Positions 61,743 to 64,000 of a DNA stretch of 64,000 nucleotides are shown here, in pieces (within the stretch, counting starts at the first letter, position 1; each line of letters starts with the position of its first letter). The notes under the pieces were generated by a model. It saw only the letters and a list, made by a program, of their open reading frames with translations. It did not search any database and was not told the origin of the DNA. Where the stretch lies: the NCBI GenBank assembly GCA_018894105.1, contig CM032126.1, positions 25,208,391 to 25,272,390 on the forward strand, written 5' to 3'. Made by a program: the position numbers and the translations under genes. This DNA is from Jacaranda mimosifolia (lineage: Eukaryota; Streptophyta; Magnoliopsida; Lamiales; Bignoniaceae).

Positions 61743-61966
61743 GTTGCATCTCTTTCTATTCATTTATCAATCCATATGCATCGTCAAATAAGTTAGTCAC
61801 AGAAATATGCGAGCTGTTCATTTGGAATTGGTAGGCACTAATTTAAGATATCAGTGCATAATTACTTTCAACATTTGAGTATACTATCTATATTCCTTTG
61901 GTGATAATAGAATTTAGGGTTTTTCTATTTTCTAAGGTGCGTCTGTTTTTCTTCTGGCCTCTCTCA

Positions 61967-62316
61967 CACTGTTTGGTTTATGGATTTTGATGAGGAAAAA
62001 AAGAAGAAGAAAATACTAAGAAAAATATTTTTGGTCATTTGATTGGTAAGAAAAAAAACTAAAGAAAGAAAATATTGAGGGAAAATATAGTGTATTTGAG
62101 GAAAATTCAAAATGGTGAAAAAAATGAATTTTCCTCAAATTGAACTACTCTATCTTATTCTCCTACACTTTCATCGCTCTTTTTTTTTTTTTTTTTTTTC
62201 GCATTCTTTTCTTCATTGTTTTCTTTAACAATCAAATAAATTTGAGATTTTACATTTCTTTTTTTTTCCCCTAATATTTTCTTTTCCTTGTCAAAATTCT
62301 TAAACCAAACATAGTG
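61967..62316. mobile_element. Foldback MITE with about 33-bp TIRs
   Basis: The left end CACTGTTTGGTTTATGGATT matches the right end read on the minus strand, CACTATGTTTGGTTTAAGAA, and both continue as TTTTGA(T/C)(G/A)AGGAAAA. The interior is also roughly self-complementary, with an A-rich left half and T-rich right half including a 22-T run. No clean target duplication, so the superfamily is left open. Confidence 0.6.
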
Positions 62317-62582
62317 CTGATGTTCTCAATTTGTCCTTGGGGAAGTCCTTTATGGACTTGAGAAGAAGGAAGTGTTTGTGTTAGGGTTCGAAGTACTTTC
62401 CTGCATTGAAAAGGAAAATTCTAACGAGATGGAGGATGAAATAATGAGTATAAGAGGTACATACTTTGTTGTACTCTTGGCATTCAAAATATCTTGGTTT
62501 GGGCTTATAATTATGCATACATATATTTTTTGGTCGAATTGAGCAATAATCAATAGTTGAGTTTTCTCATATATATATTGAA

Positions 62583-63222
62583 ACCCAGAAGGATGTATTG
62601 TAAAACTATGAAATAACAGTAAAGTAATTTGATGAAATATGACAACAGGATTTAACATGGTTCGGCAATGTACTTAATCCACTCGATAAAGAAAAGAATT
62701 TTGTTGATATCAAATCAAGTAACAAGTACAAACTTGAATCCCATAAATCTCACGAGAACACCTGACACCCTCGTTCTAAACTTTGTCTCGAGAAACTAAC
62801 TCAAAAGCAGTCTAGAAACTCTCGTGTTATGTCTGAATTAAATTGTCCCGAAAGAAAACGCGAATTTATAGATCGAAAATGAGTCTTGGGCCTATTGGGC
62901 TTGCGCCGCGATTGCTACCAAGTCAGTAACTTGGTCACACCATGCGCCCTGGCGCAGAAGATTAGCGCCAGGGCGCAACATTGCAGAGGCCCGTGTGCCA
63001 ACTCACGATGGTGCCCGCTGTTCCATATTGCTCCACAGCCGGGCACACATCACATGTTGCTGCCCCTGTTCTCGCCTCGTCCCGTACCTTGGTGCACGGC
63101 ATCTTGCCGGTGCACGCCAGGGTGTGCTCCTCATGCCTATTTCTGCCCCTTGCTCCATTTAGCTCCATCTTTCTTCTGGTTTTCGTCAATTTAGCCTAAA
63201 ATTCAATACTAAATCAATAATT
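62583..63222 (-). repeat. 3' LTR of a Ty1/copia element (approximate ends)
   Basis: On the minus strand, downstream of the copia pol end, GAGGTGGAGAAT (polypurine tract) is followed by TATTGATTTAG, a likely TG to TA-mutated LTR start. The other end is placed near CTGGGTTTCA by the expected CA end and is uncertain, because the 5' LTR lies outside the window. Contains a perfect 13-bp hairpin. Confidence 0.5.
62943..62977. repeat. Perfect 13-bp inverted repeat, GC-rich hairpin
   Basis: TGCGCCCTGGCGC (62,943-62,955), a 9-base loop AGAAGATTA, then GCGCCAGGGCGCA (62,965-62,977): exact arms inside the LTR. Confidence 0.95.
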
Positions 63223-63278
63223 CTCCACCTCAACTTGAAATTTACTATCTTTCTTCTTGTCTCTGACCCCAAAAGGCC

Positions 63279-64000
63279 CTACCATTTGAGTCTGCAAATA
63301 TTAACCAAATCCAAGCAATGCTCAAATTTAATTCGTGGAATAACCTTAGTTAATATGTCTGCCGGATTATCCTTAGTCCCAACTTTATCAACTTGAATGG
63401 CACCTTGAGGTACCATATCTCTGACAAAGTGATACCTTATGTCAATGTGCTTTGTTTTCTCATGAAAAGCTTGATTTTTTGACAAGTGACTATCACAAAA
63501 TATTGAAGTAATATCAGAATCCATACCTATATCCTCAATCAGCCCCTTTAGCTAAATGCCTTTCTTCATGCCTTCAACCAAAGCTATGTACTTAGCTTCT
63601 GTTGTGGACAATGCAACTGATAATTGCAAAGTTGCCTTCCAGCTTACTGTACAACTCGAAACACAAAACACATACCTAGTCGTGGACCTTTTGCTGTCGT
63701 AATCTCCTGCATAATCCGCATCCACATAGCCAATAATTCTAATAGTAGAATTCAATTGACTATACCTCAAACATCTGTCGGCAGAGCCTCTCAGATACCT
63801 CATGATCCATTTCACAGCCTGCCAATGAGTCTTTCCTAGCTTGTGCATGTATCTGCTCACAACACTGACTGCATGTGAAATATCTGGCTTAGTGCACACT
63901 ATGGTGTACATCAAGCTACCCACTACACTAGCATACGATACATTAGACATGTGCTCCACCTCCTCCTCAGTTCTTGGTGATAGATCTAATGAGAGCCTGA
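63279..64000 (-). pseudogene. Ty1/copia pol C-terminus (RT end and RNase H), cut by window edge
   Basis: The minus-strand frame enters from the right edge with LSLDLSPRTEEEVEHM and continues through SYASVVGSLMYT, CTKPDISHAVSVVSRYM, GYVDADYAGD and STTEAKYIAL, the invariant order of copia RNase H. The RNase H motif (DADYAGD ... ALSTTEAEY) is present. A single nonsense codon, TAG at 63,554-63,552, replaces the Trp of the usual EG-KKA-WLKGL context; the frame then continues as LKGLIEDIGM, TKHIDIRYHFVRD and DNPADILTK to a stop at 63,279. IFCDSHLSKN lacks the four residues usually found between DS and HLS, a likely 12-bp deletion. Disabled copy; the rest of the element lies beyond the window. Confidence 0.85.

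Noticed and set aside
1..64000. CRISPR arrays, bacterial operons, plasmid or phage features
   Set aside because: The window is plant nuclear DNA with spliced genes; the regular repeats found are retroelement arrays or microsatellites without CRISPR-like spacing.
1..64000. tRNA, rRNA or snoRNA genes
   Set aside because: I found no stretch with convincing A/B boxes and cloverleaf pairing or rRNA similarity by eye; a tRNA scan would be needed to exclude them fully.

Overview
This window is nuclear DNA of a flowering plant, most likely a eudicot. It has spliced genes of plant-type families, TATA promoters with plant-like leaders, strongly AT-rich intergenic DNA and a dense load of plant transposable elements. 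I do not assign a species. Only two intact genes are visible: a TOC90-type chloroplast import receptor GTPase (minus strand, CDS 14,474-18,041, with a probable leader exon near 23.3-23.7 kb) and a UBP22-type ubiquitin-specific protease (plus strand, CDS 37,461-41,206). They are not functionally coupled: one imports preproteins at the plastid outer envelope, the other is a histone H2B deubiquitinase of the SAGA-type nuclear module.

Layout. 1-0.8 kb: decayed Myb/SANT-like gene of the kind paired with PIF/Harbinger transposases. 1.4-2.1 kb: hAT-type MITE with 8-bp target duplication. 2.5-3.0 kb: unassigned ORF. 4.3-6.5 kb: probable gag-like relics. 6.8-7.4 kb: near-palindromic CACTA foldback element. 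7.5-9.6 kb: non-autonomous Mutator-like element with about 85-bp terminal inverted repeats. 10.6-11.0 kb: Ty3/gypsy integrase relic. 12.9-13.5 kb: solo LTR with an array of heat-shock-element-like motifs upstream of a TATA box. 14.1-23.7 kb: TOC90. 24.8-29.2 kb: complete non-autonomous LTR element with 658-bp LTRs. 31.9-34.9 kb: decayed Ty3/gypsy gag-protease-RT, next to a hAT MITE at 35.1-35.7 kb. 37.3-41.5 kb: UBP22. 41.9-44.1 kb: degenerate hAT-like DNA containing another MITE.

46.5-60.1 kb is a three-level nest of LTR retroelements. An old solo LTR (C) was split by a second solo LTR of another family (A). A was then split by a two-LTR, coding-free element (B) of the same family as C. Each level has its own 5-bp target duplication (CTAAT, GGTAT, AAACC). 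B lies on the minus strand with recognisable primer-binding and polypurine sites, and its body carries a tandem array of about 195-bp units. 60.8-61.7 kb is a GC-rich hAT MITE, 62.0-62.3 kb a small foldback MITE, and 62.6-64.0 kb the 3' end of a Ty1/copia element with a disabled pol.

The most interesting items are the HSE-array solo LTR downstream of TOC90, the reconstructable nest and its tandem-repeat element, the set of hAT MITEs with exact 8-bp duplications but unrelated low-complexity bodies, and the more than 5-kb leader intron inferred for TOC90. All boundaries, identities and families were judged by eye; no database search or alignment program was used.
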